A stretch of DNA of 64,000 nt from Geobacter sp. AOG2 (GCF_019972295.1 NZ_BLJA01000001.1:1822117-1886116); one strand, 5' to 3'; counted from the stretch's first letter, positions 35,205 to 45,015 are shown. Program-made: numbers and translations. The notes: generated by a model not told the origin, from the letters alone.

Positions 35205-37484
35205 ATGCCCGTCAGTAAGGATCAGCTCACCACGATCATTAATGCAATCATAGCAGACACCTCCCTCACAGCAGCACAGGTCGCCAACACTGTCGAACTT
35301 CTGCAGGAGGGGGCCACCGTCCCTTTTATCGCACGTTACCGCAAAGAGCGCACCAATGAACTGGATGAGGTCCAGATCCGCGCCATTGAGGAGCGTTTTG
35401 CCTATTTTAGCGAACTTGAGGAGCGCAAGCTGACGATCCTCAAGTCCATTGATGAACAGGGCAAACTGACCCCGGAGTTGCGGGAACGGATCGAAATCTC
35501 CCGCCAGAAGACCGAACTGGAGGACCTTTATCTCCCTTACAAACCTAAACGGCGCACCAAGGCCACCATTGCCCGTGAACGGGGGCTTGAGCCGCTGGCC
35601 GATCTGATGATCGCCCAGGAGATGACCACCGGGATGCCGGAGGATGCGGCCCTGGCCTATGTGGACCCCGACAAGGGGGTACCGGATGTTGTCGCCGCCC
35701 TGGAGGGAGCCGGGCATATCCTGGCTGAGCGGCTATCCGACGATGCCGACGCCCGTGCCATGGTGCGGCGCTTGACCTGGGAACAAGGGGCGTTCAATTC
35801 GCGGGTGGCGGCCGATAAGAAGGGGCAGGTCACCAAGTTCGAGATGTACTACGACTACCAGGAACCGCTGAAGGCGATTCCTTCCCATCGTATGCTGGCC
35901 ATGCGCCGGGGCGAGAAGGAGGAGGTGCTCTTCCTGACCATCTTGGCACCGCTGGAGCAGATCATGGCCGGTTTGAAGGCCCGCCTGATAACTCGTGACA
36001 GTATCTTTGTCCCGCTTCTGGAGGGGGTAGCCGAAGATGCTTACAAGCGCCTGATTGCTCCTTCCATTGAGGTGGAACTGCGCCTGGAAGCCAAGAATTT
36101 GGCCGATGAGGTGGCCATCCGTGTCTTCAGCGGCAACTTGCGCAATCTGCTGTTGGCTCCGCCGGCAGGCGGCAAGCGGGTGTTGGGCATCGATCCGGGT
36201 TTGCGCACCGGTTCCAAGTTGGCGACGGTGGACGGTACCGGCCGCTTTCTGGAACACGTCACTATCTACCCTCATACCGGAGCGGCACGGGTGCCTCAAG
36301 CGAAGCAGGATTTATTGCGCTTGGTGGAAGCTCACGCCATCGAGATGATCGCCATCGGCAACGGCACCGCGGGTAGGGAAATGGAACTATTTGCCAAGGA
36401 GACGCTTGCCGAAGCGGGGAGGCATGTGCCGGTGGTGATGGTCAGCGAGGCGGGCGCCAGCGTCTATTCGGCCTCGGAGATCGCCCGGGAGGAGTTTCCC
36501 GATCTGGATCTGACGGTGCGGGGTGCCATCTCTATTGCGCGGCGGCTTCAAGACCCGCTGGCCGAACTGGTCAAGATTGACCCCAAAAGCATCGGCGTCG
36601 GCCAGTATCAGCACGACGTAAATCAAATCATGCTGAAGAAGTCTCTGGACGATGTGGTGGAGTCATGCGTCAACTATGTGGGGGTGGACCTGAATACCGC
36701 CTCATGGGCGCTGCTCTCCTCTGTTTCAGGCGTGGGGCCGGCCCTGGCCAAGGCGATCGTCGGCCACCGCGACCGGCAGGGGGCCTTTGTGTCCCGCAAG
36801 GCGCTCATGGAGGTGCCCCGTTTCGGTGCCAAGGCATTTGAACAGGCCGCGGGTTTCCTCCGCATCCGCAATGGCATCCACCCCCTGGACAACACCGCCG
36901 TGCATCCTGAACGTTATCCGTTGGTGGAGGCCATGGCTGCCGACCGGGGAGTGACATTGGCCCAGTTGGCCGCCGATCCCGCCCTGGCGGAAAGCCTCGA
37001 CCTGCGTCGCTACGTGAGCGACAGTGTCGGCATGCCCACTCTGCGGGATATTATGGAGGAGTTGAAAAAACCGGGCCGCGACCCGCGCAGTCAGTTTCAA
37101 ACCGCCAGTTTCCGTGACGACATCCGGGAGATAACCGACCTTCAGGAGGGAATGATCCTCCAGGGGATCGTGACCAACGTGACCGCCTTCGGTGCCTTTG
37201 TGGATATCGGGGTCCATCAGGACGGTCTGGTACACGTCAGTCACTTGTCAAACCGCTATGTCAAGGATCCCAACGACGCAGTCACGGTGGGGCAGGTAGT
37301 GAAAGTCAAGGTATTGTCGGCAGATGCGCAGCGCAAGCGGATCGCGCTTTCCATAAAGGAGGCCGAGGCGGGCGGGGGGAAGCCTCAACAGCGGAGCCAA
37401 AAACCGGCGGCGGTTCAGGAAGCGAAAACCGGCCTCGATCTCAGCGCCATGGAGAAGGCCGGTTTCCGGGTCAAGCGGAAGTAA
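35205..37484 (+). CDS. tex: Tex-family RNA-binding transcription accessory protein
   Basis: The 759-residue protein matches Tex along its length: N-terminal helical domain (FIARYRKERTNELDE), a YqgF-like RNase H fold (VLGIDPGLRTGSK near 325), helix-hairpin-helix (SSVSGVGPALAKAIVGHR) and a C-terminal S1 domain (LQGIVTNVTAFGAFVDIGVHQDGLVH). Tex binds RNA and associates with transcription; its exact task is unresolved. ATG 35205 with AGGAA five bases upstream is chosen over an in-frame upstream ATG at 35166. Confidence 0.96.
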   Translation: MPVSKDQLTTIINAIIADTSLTAAQVANTVELLQEGATVPFIARYRKERTNELDEVQIRAIEERFAYFSELEERKLTILKSIDEQGKLTPELRERIEISRQKTELEDLYLPYKPKRRTKATIARERGLEPLADLMIAQEMTTGMPEDAALAYVDPDKGVPDVVAALEGAGHILAERLSDDADARAMVRRLTWEQGAFNSRVAADKKGQVTKFEMYYDYQEPLKAIPSHRMLAMRRGEKEEVLFLTILAPLEQIMAGLKARLITRDSIFVPLLEGVAEDAYKRLIAPSIEVELRLEAKNLADEVAIRVFSGNLRNLLLAPPAGGKRVLGIDPGLRTGSKLATVDGTGRFLEHVTIYPHTGAARVPQAKQDLLRLVEAHAIEMIAIGNGTAGREMELFAKETLAEAGRHVPVVMVSEAGASVYSASEIAREEFPDLDLTVRGAISIARRLQDPLAELVKIDPKSIGVGQYQHDVNQIMLKKSLDDVVESCVNYVGVDLNTASWALLSSVSGVGPALAKAIVGHRDRQGAFVSRKALMEVPRFGAKAFEQAAGFLRIRNGIHPLDNTAVHPERYPLVEAMAADRGVTLAQLAADPALAESLDLRRYVSDSVGMPTLRDIMEELKKPGRDPRSQFQTASFRDDIREITDLQEGMILQGIVTNVTAFGAFVDIGVHQDGLVHVSHLSNRYVKDPNDAVTVGQVVKVKVLSADAQRKRIALSIKEAEAGGGKPQQRSQKPAAVQEAKTGLDLSAMEKAGFRVKRK

Positions 37485-37505
37485 GTGCAAACTAAAATCG
37501 GCAAT

Positions 37506-37625
37506 TCTGCCACAGAGACACAGAGGTTCACAGAGAAAAGCAAAAAAAATCAGGACAAAAGCATCACTAAAAAATCGTTTTCTTGTTTGCCTTACTCCTG
37601 ATTTTCTCTGTGTCTCCGTGGCAGA
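37506..37625. repeat. CCACAGAGACACAGAG-type palindromic repeat
   Basis: Two 20-base arms, 37506-37525 (starting TCTGCCACAGAG) and 37606-37625 (ending CCGTGGCAGA), are inverted copies with one mismatch. Inner segments CAGAGAAAA and ATCAGGA also pair. It fills the gap between the convergent tex and metG genes and could end both transcripts. Such CACAGAGACACAGAG repeats recur in many bacterial genomes. Confidence 0.75.
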
Positions 37626-37689
37626 TTTCATAGATTATCTCATCTTTTTCTCCGATCCTCTATGGCTCTATGGCAAAAATCAGGTTGTT

Positions 37690-39210
37690 TTATCCCTCGA
37701 TCCTCGGGAACAAGGCTTCAGCCTTGGTGATCGTTGTACCTTCCTTCAGGCCGCCCCAGGCCAGGCCCACCAGAGTATTCTCCGTCTCGCATCCCAGGCT
37801 GGCCAGGGCCTTCTCCGTCGTGGCCGGCAGGAACGCTGACAAGATGATATGCACAATACGCTGGGATTCAAGCAGGCAGTACATGACCGTGGCGAGCCGC
37901 TCCTTGAGGGCCGGGTCCTTGGCCAGGGTCCAGGGTGCCGACTCGTCGATGTACTTGTTGCCCGCCGAGATTACCTCCCAGATGGCCTGAAGCGCCTTGC
38001 TGAAAGCCAGGTCGTTCATGCACCCTTCCACAGCGGCGATCATCCCTTCGGTGCGCGTTTTCAGGGCCAAGTCGCTTGCGTTCAAATCTCCTGGGGCAGG
38101 CAGGATGCCATCGAAATACTTGACCGCCATGGCTGTCGACCTGCTGAGCAGGTTGCCCAGGTCGTTGGCCAGGTCGGAATTGATCCGCTGGACCAGGGCG
38201 GCATGTGAAAAGTCACCGTCCAGGCCGAAAGGCACCTCACGCAGCAGGAAATACCTGACGGCATCCACGCCGTACTTGTCGATCAGCATGTTGGGCTCGA
38301 CCACGTTTTGCAGGCTCTTACTCATCTTCTGGCCTTCGATGGTCCACCAGCCGTGGGCAAAGACTTTTTCCGGCAGGGGTAGACCGGTCGCCATCAGGAA
38401 GGTGGGCCAGTAAACGGCGTGGAAACGCAGGATGTCCTTGCCGATCAGGTGTACGTTGACCGGCCAGAAACGTTTGTAGTCGTCCGTCGCCTCGGGATAG
38501 CCCAAGGCCGTGATGTAGTTGGTCAGGGCGTCGAACCAGACGTAGATGACATGTTTGTCGTTGCCCGGCACCGGGATGCCCCAGGTAAAGGTGGTACGCG
38601 ACACGGACAGGTCGCGCAGACCCTCCTTGACGAAGGAGATGATCTCGTTGCGTTTGCTCTTGGGCTGGATGAAGTCGGGATGGGACTCGATGTGGGCCAA
38701 GAGTTGGTCCTGGTACTTGCTCATGCGGAAGAAGTAGGACTCCTCCTTCAGTTTTTCCACCGGCCGGTTGCAGTCGGGGCACCGGCCGTCGATCAACTGG
38801 GTCTCGGTCCAGAAGGTTTCGCAGGGGGTGCAGTACCAGTCTTCGTACTCGCCCAGGTAGATATCACCCTTCTCAAGTATGTCCTTGAAGATATGGGCAA
38901 CGCCCTTTTTGTGGCGTTCCTGGGTTGTCCTGATGAAATCATTGTTGGAGATGCCCAGCCGTTCCCAGAGCGCCTGGAAGCGTTTCACCACCCGGTCGGC
39001 CAGTTCCAGTGGTGTTTCGCCGGCGGTCGTGGCGGCCTTTTCCACCTTCTGGCCATGCTCGTCGCTGCCGGTCAGAAAATAGACGTCATACCCCATAAGG
39101 CGCTTGTAGCGGGCCAGGACATCCGCTGCCACCGTGGTATAGGCGTGGCCAATGTGGGGCACGTCGTTGACATAATATATAGGGGTAGTGAGGTAGAACG
39201 TAGGTTTCAT
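37690..39210 (-). CDS. metG: Methionyl-tRNA synthetase (short form)
   Basis: The 506-residue class I synthetase has HIGH at 19-22 (VPHIGHAY), a zinc knuckle CTPC...CPDC (about 127-147) and KMSKS near 297-301. It lacks the C-terminal tRNA-binding dimerisation domain of the longer E. coli type. The start is ATG 39210 with GGGAG seven bases upstream; the frame upstream of it is a shadow of the ricT gene. One base separates it from ricT, so they are cotranscribed with holB and tmk. Confidence 0.97.
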   Translation of the reverse strand: MKPTFYLTTPIYYVNDVPHIGHAYTTVAADVLARYKRLMGYDVYFLTGSDEHGQKVEKAATTAGETPLELADRVVKRFQALWERLGISNNDFIRTTQERHKKGVAHIFKDILEKGDIYLGEYEDWYCTPCETFWTETQLIDGRCPDCNRPVEKLKEESYFFRMSKYQDQLLAHIESHPDFIQPKSKRNEIISFVKEGLRDLSVSRTTFTWGIPVPGNDKHVIYVWFDALTNYITALGYPEATDDYKRFWPVNVHLIGKDILRFHAVYWPTFLMATGLPLPEKVFAHGWWTIEGQKMSKSLQNVVEPNMLIDKYGVDAVRYFLLREVPFGLDGDFSHAALVQRINSDLANDLGNLLSRSTAMAVKYFDGILPAPGDLNASDLALKTRTEGMIAAVEGCMNDLAFSKALQAIWEVISAGNKYIDESAPWTLAKDPALKERLATVMYCLLESQRIVHIILSAFLPATTEKALASLGCETENTLVGLAWGGLKEGTTITKAEALFPRIEG

Positions 39211-39211
39211 G

Positions 39212-40321
39212 TCATGCTCCCGGGGTTTTTGGCGTTGGGGGTGTGCTGGTATCCGGCTTGTCGCCTTGTTTGCGGCGGTGACCGTGTTTGCGGTGCCGGC
39301 TTCTGCGGCGCCCATCTTGCTTCTTCTGGCCATCCTGCGTCTCGTCGCCATCGGCCTCGACGGAAGGCGGGGCAGTAGCAATCGCCGGCTTACTCTCCTG
39401 TCGTTTCTCCTCTTTCTGCTGGAGCGGCGGAGAAGAGGGCGGACGCTGCTGTCGGCGCTCACGCTGTTCACGGCGGGCCTCGGGCGGCGGAGTTGCCGCT
39501 GGCGGCGCCGGAAGCGCATCGGCGGCGCTGTCGCTCAGGATCTCGTCACGCCGGATGGTGATCTGCTTATTGTCGTCAAGCCTGAGGGTGATGTTACCGG
39601 TCAGGATGTTGATCTTGTCGATGACGCCGGCGGCGGTTGGGGTACGCACCCGTTTTCCGCATTTGGGGAAATTTTTTCGCAGGCAGCAGTAGGTTTCGTA
39701 TTCGTAATCCAGGCAACAGAGCAAGCGGCCGCATTGCCCAGATATCTTGCTGGGGTTCAAGGCCAGGTTCTGCTCCTTGGCCATCTTGACCGATACCGGC
39801 TGGAATTCGCGCAGGAACGAGCAACAACACAATTCCCGCCCACAGATGCCGATCCCGCCGATCATTTTGGATTCGTCGCGCACGCCGATCTGGCGCATCT
39901 CGATGCGGGTATGGAAGGTATGGGCCAAGTCCTTGACCAGGTCGCGGAAGTCAACCCGGCCATCGGCTGTGAAGTAGAATACAGCCTTGCTGCTGTCGAA
40001 CTGGTATTCCACTCGCACCAGCTTCATCTGCATGCCGCGTTCCATGATCCGTTTGAGGCAGAAGTCGAAGGCGCTTTTCTCCAATTGGCGGTTGCGTTCC
40101 TGGGTCGCCATGTCGTCCGGCGTGGCCTTACGCCGGATGGCGACCAGATTTTCGGGCACCCTCTCGGTGCGTTCGACCGGGGCTTGCAAAACGGTGCCGA
40201 TCCCCAGACCACGTTCGGTCTCCACCACGACCTTGTCGCCGGGGGCCAGATCGAGGGTGCCGGCATCGAAATCGTACAGTTTACCGGCCGTTGAAAATTC
40301 TATGGCTACAATGCGTGGCAA
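39212..40321 (-). CDS. ricT: PSP1-domain protein, RicT/YaaT-like
   Basis: The 369-residue protein has a PSP1 domain. It carries the cysteine-rich motifs GICGRELCCCSF and GQCGRLLCCLDYEYETY, which bind Fe-S clusters in the RicT/YaaT family, where the Ric complex affects RNA processing by RNase Y. The start is TTG 40321, with GGAG about eight bases upstream; no ATG is near. The last about 100 residues are a low-complexity basic/proline tail (QQRPPSSPPLQQKEEKRQ, RRRSRHRKHGHRRKQ) not found in the core family, perhaps for RNA binding. It lies between holB and metG, the usual order. Confidence 0.9.
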   Translation of the reverse strand: MPRIVAIEFSTAGKLYDFDAGTLDLAPGDKVVVETERGLGIGTVLQAPVERTERVPENLVAIRRKATPDDMATQERNRQLEKSAFDFCLKRIMERGMQMKLVRVEYQFDSSKAVFYFTADGRVDFRDLVKDLAHTFHTRIEMRQIGVRDESKMIGGIGICGRELCCCSFLREFQPVSVKMAKEQNLALNPSKISGQCGRLLCCLDYEYETYCCLRKNFPKCGKRVRTPTAAGVIDKINILTGNITLRLDDNKQITIRRDEILSDSAADALPAPPAATPPPEARREQRERRQQRPPSSPPLQQKEEKRQESKPAIATAPPSVEADGDETQDGQKKQDGRRRSRHRKHGHRRKQGDKPDTSTPPTPKTPGA

Positions 40322-40384
40322 AAATATCTCCTTTATTCCAAGCGTCCGGTGCGAGCTTTCGCGGCCCGGACCGTTCGTTGTGAT

Positions 40385-41359
40385 TTAGTGTGCTGTGGTG
40401 GTTATCCTCATGAACAGCCTGTCCAAGGCAAGTTTGCTGTTGGCGTTGCGCTGAACCGCACGCCGGGTCTCCAGGATATCGTCCAGTATCTGCAAAGTAC
40501 GTTGCAGGGGCCATTTGGCGGCAAAACCTTCAAGGGCGGGCCGGACCGTCGCATTGACGATAGCGGCGCTGCCGGCCGCCAAGTGGGCGATATCCCGCAT
40601 GAACGAAATCAACATGTCCAGGGTTTCCAAGGTCTCATCCCGACTCGCACCCAATTCCTCGGAAGCGTCGAAAATGGTGGCGATGTTGTTCCGGTCAAGT
40701 CCCGAAAGGCGCGTCAGCAGGATCTCCTGCCGGTTGCCTAGGGCCTCGTTATCCAGTTCCAAAGCTCGCTGGATGCTGCCCTCGGCCACGGGGGCCAGCA
40801 GTTCCGCCGTCTCAGGGGTCATGCCGCGCCGCTCCAGTAACAACCGGATGTTCTCGGGCGACAGGGGAGAAAAGCGGATCGCCTGGCAGCGGGAACGGAT
40901 GGTCGGCAGCAGCATGCCGGCGTTCTCGGTCAGCAGAATGATGATGGCGTTGCCGGGCGGCTCTTCCAGGGTTTTAAGTAGGGAGTTACCGGCTGCCGGG
41001 TTGAAACGTTCCGCCGACTCGATAATGCAGGCCTTACGCGGCGCCTCGTAGGGACGTAGGGATAAATCGCGTTGTAACTCCCTCACCTGCTCAATCTTGA
41101 TGAACTGGCCGTCCGGTTCGATGTAATGGATGTCGGCATGGGAGCCGGCCGCCACCTTGCGGCACGAGGGACAGACGCCGCAGGCGTCGTCCTCGCGTTC
41201 TGAGCAGAAGATAGCTTGCACCAGAGCCTGGGCGGTCGTTTTGCGCCCGCAGCCGGACGGACCTTCGAACAGGTAGGAGTGGGAGGTCTTCCCGGAGCGG
41301 AGCGCCCGACGAAATACCTCGACAACCTGCTCGTGCCCCACGATGTCAGCGAACGGCAT
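40385..41359 (-). CDS. holB: DNA polymerase III delta-prime subunit
   Basis: The 324-residue clamp-loader AAA+ protein has P-loop GPSGCGRKTT, a zinc module (CSEREDDACGVCPSC), LEEPP and the SRC sensor motif in TIRSRCQ. It is part of the complex that loads the beta clamp. ATG 41359, with GGAGG eight to nine bases upstream, lies inside the end of tmk (14-base overlap). The P-loop is intact, unlike in E. coli delta-prime, which is common outside gamma-proteobacteria. Confidence 0.94.
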   Translation of the reverse strand: MPFADIVGHEQVVEVFRRALRSGKTSHSYLFEGPSGCGRKTTAQALVQAIFCSEREDDACGVCPSCRKVAAGSHADIHYIEPDGQFIKIEQVRELQRDLSLRPYEAPRKACIIESAERFNPAAGNSLLKTLEEPPGNAIIILLTENAGMLLPTIRSRCQAIRFSPLSPENIRLLLERRGMTPETAELLAPVAEGSIQRALELDNEALGNRQEILLTRLSGLDRNNIATIFDASEELGASRDETLETLDMLISFMRDIAHLAAGSAAIVNATVRPALEGFAAKWPLQRTLQILDDILETRRAVQRNANSKLALDRLFMRITTTAH

Positions 41360-42002
41360 GCTGCTGTTCCTCCATGCGTGAGTCCACCTGCCGGGCGATG
41401 GTGTCGGCGATCCGCTCAATCGAATCGCCGCCGTTTACAATCAGAAAACGGTGCGGCTCTCCGCCGGCCAAGGCCAGATACCCCTCCCGGACGCGCTGGT
41501 GAAAGGCCAGGGCTTCCAGTTCAAAACGTTCCTCACGGGGGCCGCTGGAGGTGTCGATCCTGCGGCGCGCCCGCTCCAGGCCCAGAACGGGATCACAGTC
41601 GATCAACACAGTCAGGTCCGGGCGTACGCCTCCGCACGCCAGGTTGTTCAAGGTGTCAATGGTCTGGCGTTCGATACCCCGACCATTGCTCTGATAGGCG
41701 ATGGTGGCGTCGGTAAAGCGGTCGCACAGCACCACGTTTCCAATCTCCAGTGCCGGCCTGACGATCTCGCCGACATGCTGGGCGCGGGCTGCGGCGTAGA
41801 GTAAAAGTTCAGCATGGGGCAACATGGCGCGGTTGTCGGCGTCCAGGAGAATGGCCCGGATCTTGTCGGCAATAGCGCAGCCGCCCGGTTCCCGCGTCAG
41901 CGTAACGGCCCGGCCGGAAGCCTTCAGGTGTTCGGCCAGTAGCCTGATCTGGGTGGTTTTGCCGCACCCCTCGATACCTTCGAATGTGATGAAATAGCCC
42001 AC
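41346..42002 (-). CDS. tmk: Thymidylate kinase
   Basis: The 218-residue enzyme phosphorylates dTMP to dTDP. It has the P-loop FEGIEGCGKTTQ near the N terminus, LTREPGG, and the DRF motif in LCDRFTDATIAYQ. The start is GTG 42002 with GGGA about six bases upstream; longer in-frame starts would add over 100 residues not in the family. It overlaps holB by 14 bases, a common tmk-holB coupling. Confidence 0.95.
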   Translation of the reverse strand: MGYFITFEGIEGCGKTTQIRLLAEHLKASGRAVTLTREPGGCAIADKIRAILLDADNRAMLPHAELLLYAAARAQHVGEIVRPALEIGNVVLCDRFTDATIAYQSNGRGIERQTIDTLNNLACGGVRPDLTVLIDCDPVLGLERARRRIDTSSGPREERFELEALAFHQRVREGYLALAGGEPHRFLIVNGGDSIERIADTIARQVDSRMEEQQHAVR

Positions 42003-42173
42003 GTCCGTCCCTTGCCGATTATCTGCAAATGCTGAATTATAGGTGAGTTGCCGCGAATTCGCAACTGAATTTATATAGAGTATGTGTATCGCATTGCTTT
42101 GCCGGACGGCATGCTTTCTGTTGCCAAACTCAGGTTGCATGGCTATAGTTTGAACTCTAGGAGAAACAAAGAC

Positions 42174-42878
42174 GTGGAGATTGATTACAACCAACTGGAA
42201 GAGCGGCTGGCGTATCGTTTCAGTGACCGCAGCCTGGCGTGCCGGGCATTGACCCATCCCTCCTGGCAGCATGAACGTAGCGGCACGGAGGAAGGCGATT
42301 ACCAGCGCCTGGAATTCCTGGGGGATGCGGTTCTGGGCATGATGTTGGCCGAGACGCTCTATTCCCGCTTTCCGACCTGGAATGAGGGGGATCTGTCCCG
42401 CTTCAGGGCGCATTTAGCCGGGCAGGGAACTCTGGCGGCTCTGGCCCGTTCCCTTGACCTGGGTAGTTTTATTCGTCTCGGGCGGGGCGAGGAACAGACG
42501 GCCGGCCGCGGCAAGGATTCGATCCTGTCGGATGTGCTTGAGGCACTGATCGCGGCGATCTACCGTGATGGCGGATTGGAAGCGGCCCGCAGCTTGGTGA
42601 TCCGGTTGTTCGATGGCCTGCTTGACGCCTCCGATGGCCGGGAGATAGGGCGGGATGCCAAGAGCGAGTTGCAGGAGCTTCTCTCGGCACGAGGTCTGCC
42701 GCCGCCGGAATACCGGCTGAGCGAGGAGTCCGGCCCTCCCCATGACCGGCAGTTTCGCTTTCAATTGTTGGTGGACGGCAGCGTAACAGGTGAAGGGGAG
42801 GGGAGATCGAAGAAGGTTGCCCAGCAGGTTGCGGCAGCCAAGGCGTTGGAACGGCTATTGTCAGATCAGGGACGCTGA
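42174..42878 (+). CDS. rnc: Ribonuclease III
   Basis: The 234-residue double-strand RNA endonuclease has the signature QRLEFLGDAVLG with metal-binding Glu/Asp, a second acidic site (DVLEALIAAIYRDGG), and a C-terminal double-stranded RNA-binding domain (KSELQELLSARGLPPPEYRL ... KKVAQQVAAAKALERL). The start is GTG 42174 with AGGAG ten bases upstream; the 30 extra codons upstream do not look like the family. One base separates it from the next gene. Confidence 0.95.
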   Translation: MEIDYNQLEERLAYRFSDRSLACRALTHPSWQHERSGTEEGDYQRLEFLGDAVLGMMLAETLYSRFPTWNEGDLSRFRAHLAGQGTLAALARSLDLGSFIRLGRGEEQTAGRGKDSILSDVLEALIAAIYRDGGLEAARSLVIRLFDGLLDASDGREIGRDAKSELQELLSARGLPPPEYRLSEESGPPHDRQFRFQLLVDGSVTGEGEGRSKKVAQQVAAAKALERLLSDQGR

Positions 42879-42879
42879 C

Positions 42880-43938
42880 GTGGAAGCGGTCACGGTTCCT
42901 TTCTTCATCAGTCATCAGGGATGCCCCCACACCTGTGTTTTCTGTGACCAACATGCAATTTCCGGTTCCCTCGGCAACCTGCCGGACCGGCAGCAGATTC
43001 ATGCCGCAATCGGCTCCTGGCACCGCTCGGCAGCCGGTCGCCCCTTGGAGGTTGCTTTTTTCGGGGGCAGCTTTACCGCCCTGCCGGAATCGGTGCAGGA
43101 TGAATTGCTTACCTCTGTTCGACCCCTTCTGGAGAGTGGTATTGTCGGGTCCATACGGGTATCCACCCGGCCTGACTACGTGGATGACAGCGTGGTTCGC
43201 CGTTTGGCCGCCCTGGGTGTCGCCGTCATCGAAATAGGCGTGCAGTCCATGGATGACGACGTACTGGCGCTGAGTGGCCGGGGCCACGACTCAGCCGCAT
43301 CCGAGGCCGCCCTGCGCTGCATCAGGCGGCAGGGCGTTGCCGCCGGAGCACAGTTGATGCCCGGCCTGCCGGGCGACACGTCTGCCAGTGCGCTCAGGTC
43401 GTTGGAGCGGGTGATCGCCGCCGGAGCCACCTTTGTGCGACTCTATCCGGTGGTGGTGCTGCACGGGACGGAACTGGCCCGGCGCTACCAGGCGGGCGAC
43501 TATCGTCCCTTGAGCCTGGAGCAGGGGATTGCGCTCTGCAAACAGCTTCTGCACAAGGCCATGCGAGCCGGGATCGACGTCATTCGTATCGGGCTTCAAG
43601 CCGCAGACGGGCTGAACAGCGCTACGGTGTTGGCCGGTTGCTGGCATCCGGCGCTCGGCCAACTGGTGCGTTCGGAACTCTATTTCGATCTGTTGAGCCA
43701 CCTCATAGCGCCTTTGCCCGATGGCGTTCCCTTCAGGGTTGCCTGCCATCCCTCGCGGCTCTCGGACGTGATCGGTCAAAAACGGCAGAACCTGGTGCGT
43801 CTGCGGCCGTCGGGCGCGCTGATCGTGGTTAGGCCTGATGACTCCCTTTTAGAGGAAGAGGTTATGGTTGAATATTCAACGCAATGCTTTAGAAGTGATA
43901 TTATAACAGGTTTGAATTACACTATTAGCGAGGTATGA
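42880..43938 (+). CDS. Elp3-like radical SAM protein
   Basis: The 352-residue protein starts with PFFISHQGCPHTCVFCDQ (Cys 15, 19, 22) and continues with FFGGSFTALP and RVSTRPDYVD, the pattern of Elp3-like radical SAM proteins (COG1243). It lacks the acetyltransferase domain. A similar gene next to rnc is seen in other bacteria, suggesting an RNA-related role, but the reaction is not known. The start is GTG 42880, one base after the rnc stop. There is no B12-binding domain. Confidence 0.87.
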   Translation: MEAVTVPFFISHQGCPHTCVFCDQHAISGSLGNLPDRQQIHAAIGSWHRSAAGRPLEVAFFGGSFTALPESVQDELLTSVRPLLESGIVGSIRVSTRPDYVDDSVVRRLAALGVAVIEIGVQSMDDDVLALSGRGHDSAASEAALRCIRRQGVAAGAQLMPGLPGDTSASALRSLERVIAAGATFVRLYPVVVLHGTELARRYQAGDYRPLSLEQGIALCKQLLHKAMRAGIDVIRIGLQAADGLNSATVLAGCWHPALGQLVRSELYFDLLSHLIAPLPDGVPFRVACHPSRLSDVIGQKRQNLVRLRPSGALIVVRPDDSLLEEEVMVEYSTQCFRSDIITGLNYTISEV

Positions 43939-43941
43939 GTC

Positions 43942-45015
43942 ATGCGTAAAGAATCACTGACATTTCTTGAAAAGCTTCTCGACGCCCCCAGTCCGTCCGG
44001 CTATGAGCAGCCGGCCCAGCGTGTATTTCGCGACTATGTCGCTCCCTACTGCGATGAGTTGACCACCGATGTCATGGGGAATGTTTTTGCCCGCATTCCG
44101 GGTAAGGGTAAGGATCTGCCACGGGTAATGATTGTGGGGCATACGGATGAGATCGGTCTTCAGGTCAAGTACATCGACGATAAAGGGTTTCTCTACTTTG
44201 CCGCCGTGGGCGGGGTGGACGCCCATCTGACCCCCGGCAAGCGGGTCAATGTCCATACCATGAACGGCCTCTTGGTCGGCGTAATCGGGAAAAAGCCCAT
44301 CCACCTTATGGACGCCAAGGACCGGGAGACCGTGGTCAAACTGGAATCCCAGTACATCGATATCGGGGCCAGGGACAAGAAGGAGGCCCAGAAGTTGGTC
44401 AGGGTTGGGGATGCGGTCACCTTCGAGAGTGCCTTCACTCGTTTGGCGGGTGATCGGGTATCGTCGCGCGGTTTCGACGACAAGGCCGGCTGTTTCGTGG
44501 TGGCCGAGGTATTGCGTCTGGTTGCGGCGGGCAAGAAAAAGCTGGCCGTGGATCTCTATGGTGTTTCTTCCGTTCAGGAGGAGATCGGCCTGCGGGGCGG
44601 CACCACCAGTTGCTATACCGTCAACCCGGACGTGGGTATCTGCGTTGAAGTGGATTTTGCCACCGACCAGCCCGACGTGGAGAAAAAACACAACGGCGAG
44701 GTGGCCTTGGGCAAGGGACCGATCCTGACCCGCGGTGCCAATATCAATCCGCACCTGTTCGAGCTGCTTTCCACGGCGGCGGAGAAGGAAAAAATCAGCG
44801 TACAGCATACCGCCAATCCCCGTGCTACCGGCACCGATGCCAATGTTATGCAGATTTCCCGTAACGGTGTGGCCACGGCCTTGGTAAAGATTCCGCTCCG
44901 CTACATGCATACACCGGTGGAAACCGTTTCCCTGAGCGATCTTGAGGATGCTGCCAAACTTATCGTGGCCGCGTTGGAGCGGATTACGTCGCGGGAGGAG
45001 TTCATTCCCCGCTGA
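43942..45015 (+). CDS. M42-family metallopeptidase (TET-like aminopeptidase)
   Basis: The 357-residue co-catalytic metalloprotease has GHTDEIGL (first metal His), SRGFDDKAG (bridging Asp), VQEEIGLRG (catalytic Glu pair), ICVEVDFA and RYMHTPVE (metal His) in the order expected for M42 glutamyl aminopeptidase/endoglucanase-M-like proteins. Such enzymes form tetrahedral dodecamers that degrade peptides in the cytoplasm. GAGG eight bases before the ATG. It lies three bases after the radical SAM gene. Confidence 0.93.
   Translation: MRKESLTFLEKLLDAPSPSGYEQPAQRVFRDYVAPYCDELTTDVMGNVFARIPGKGKDLPRVMIVGHTDEIGLQVKYIDDKGFLYFAAVGGVDAHLTPGKRVNVHTMNGLLVGVIGKKPIHLMDAKDRETVVKLESQYIDIGARDKKEAQKLVRVGDAVTFESAFTRLAGDRVSSRGFDDKAGCFVVAEVLRLVAAGKKKLAVDLYGVSSVQEEIGLRGGTTSCYTVNPDVGICVEVDFATDQPDVEKKHNGEVALGKGPILTRGANINPHLFELLSTAAEKEKISVQHTANPRATGTDANVMQISRNGVATALVKIPLRYMHTPVETVSLSDLEDAAKLIVAALERITSREEFIPR

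Noticed and set aside
39209-40294. Open frame on the plus strand opposite ricT
   Set aside because: It is antisense to a well supported PSP1 gene; its tail repeats are simply the reverse of the low-complexity ricT tail.
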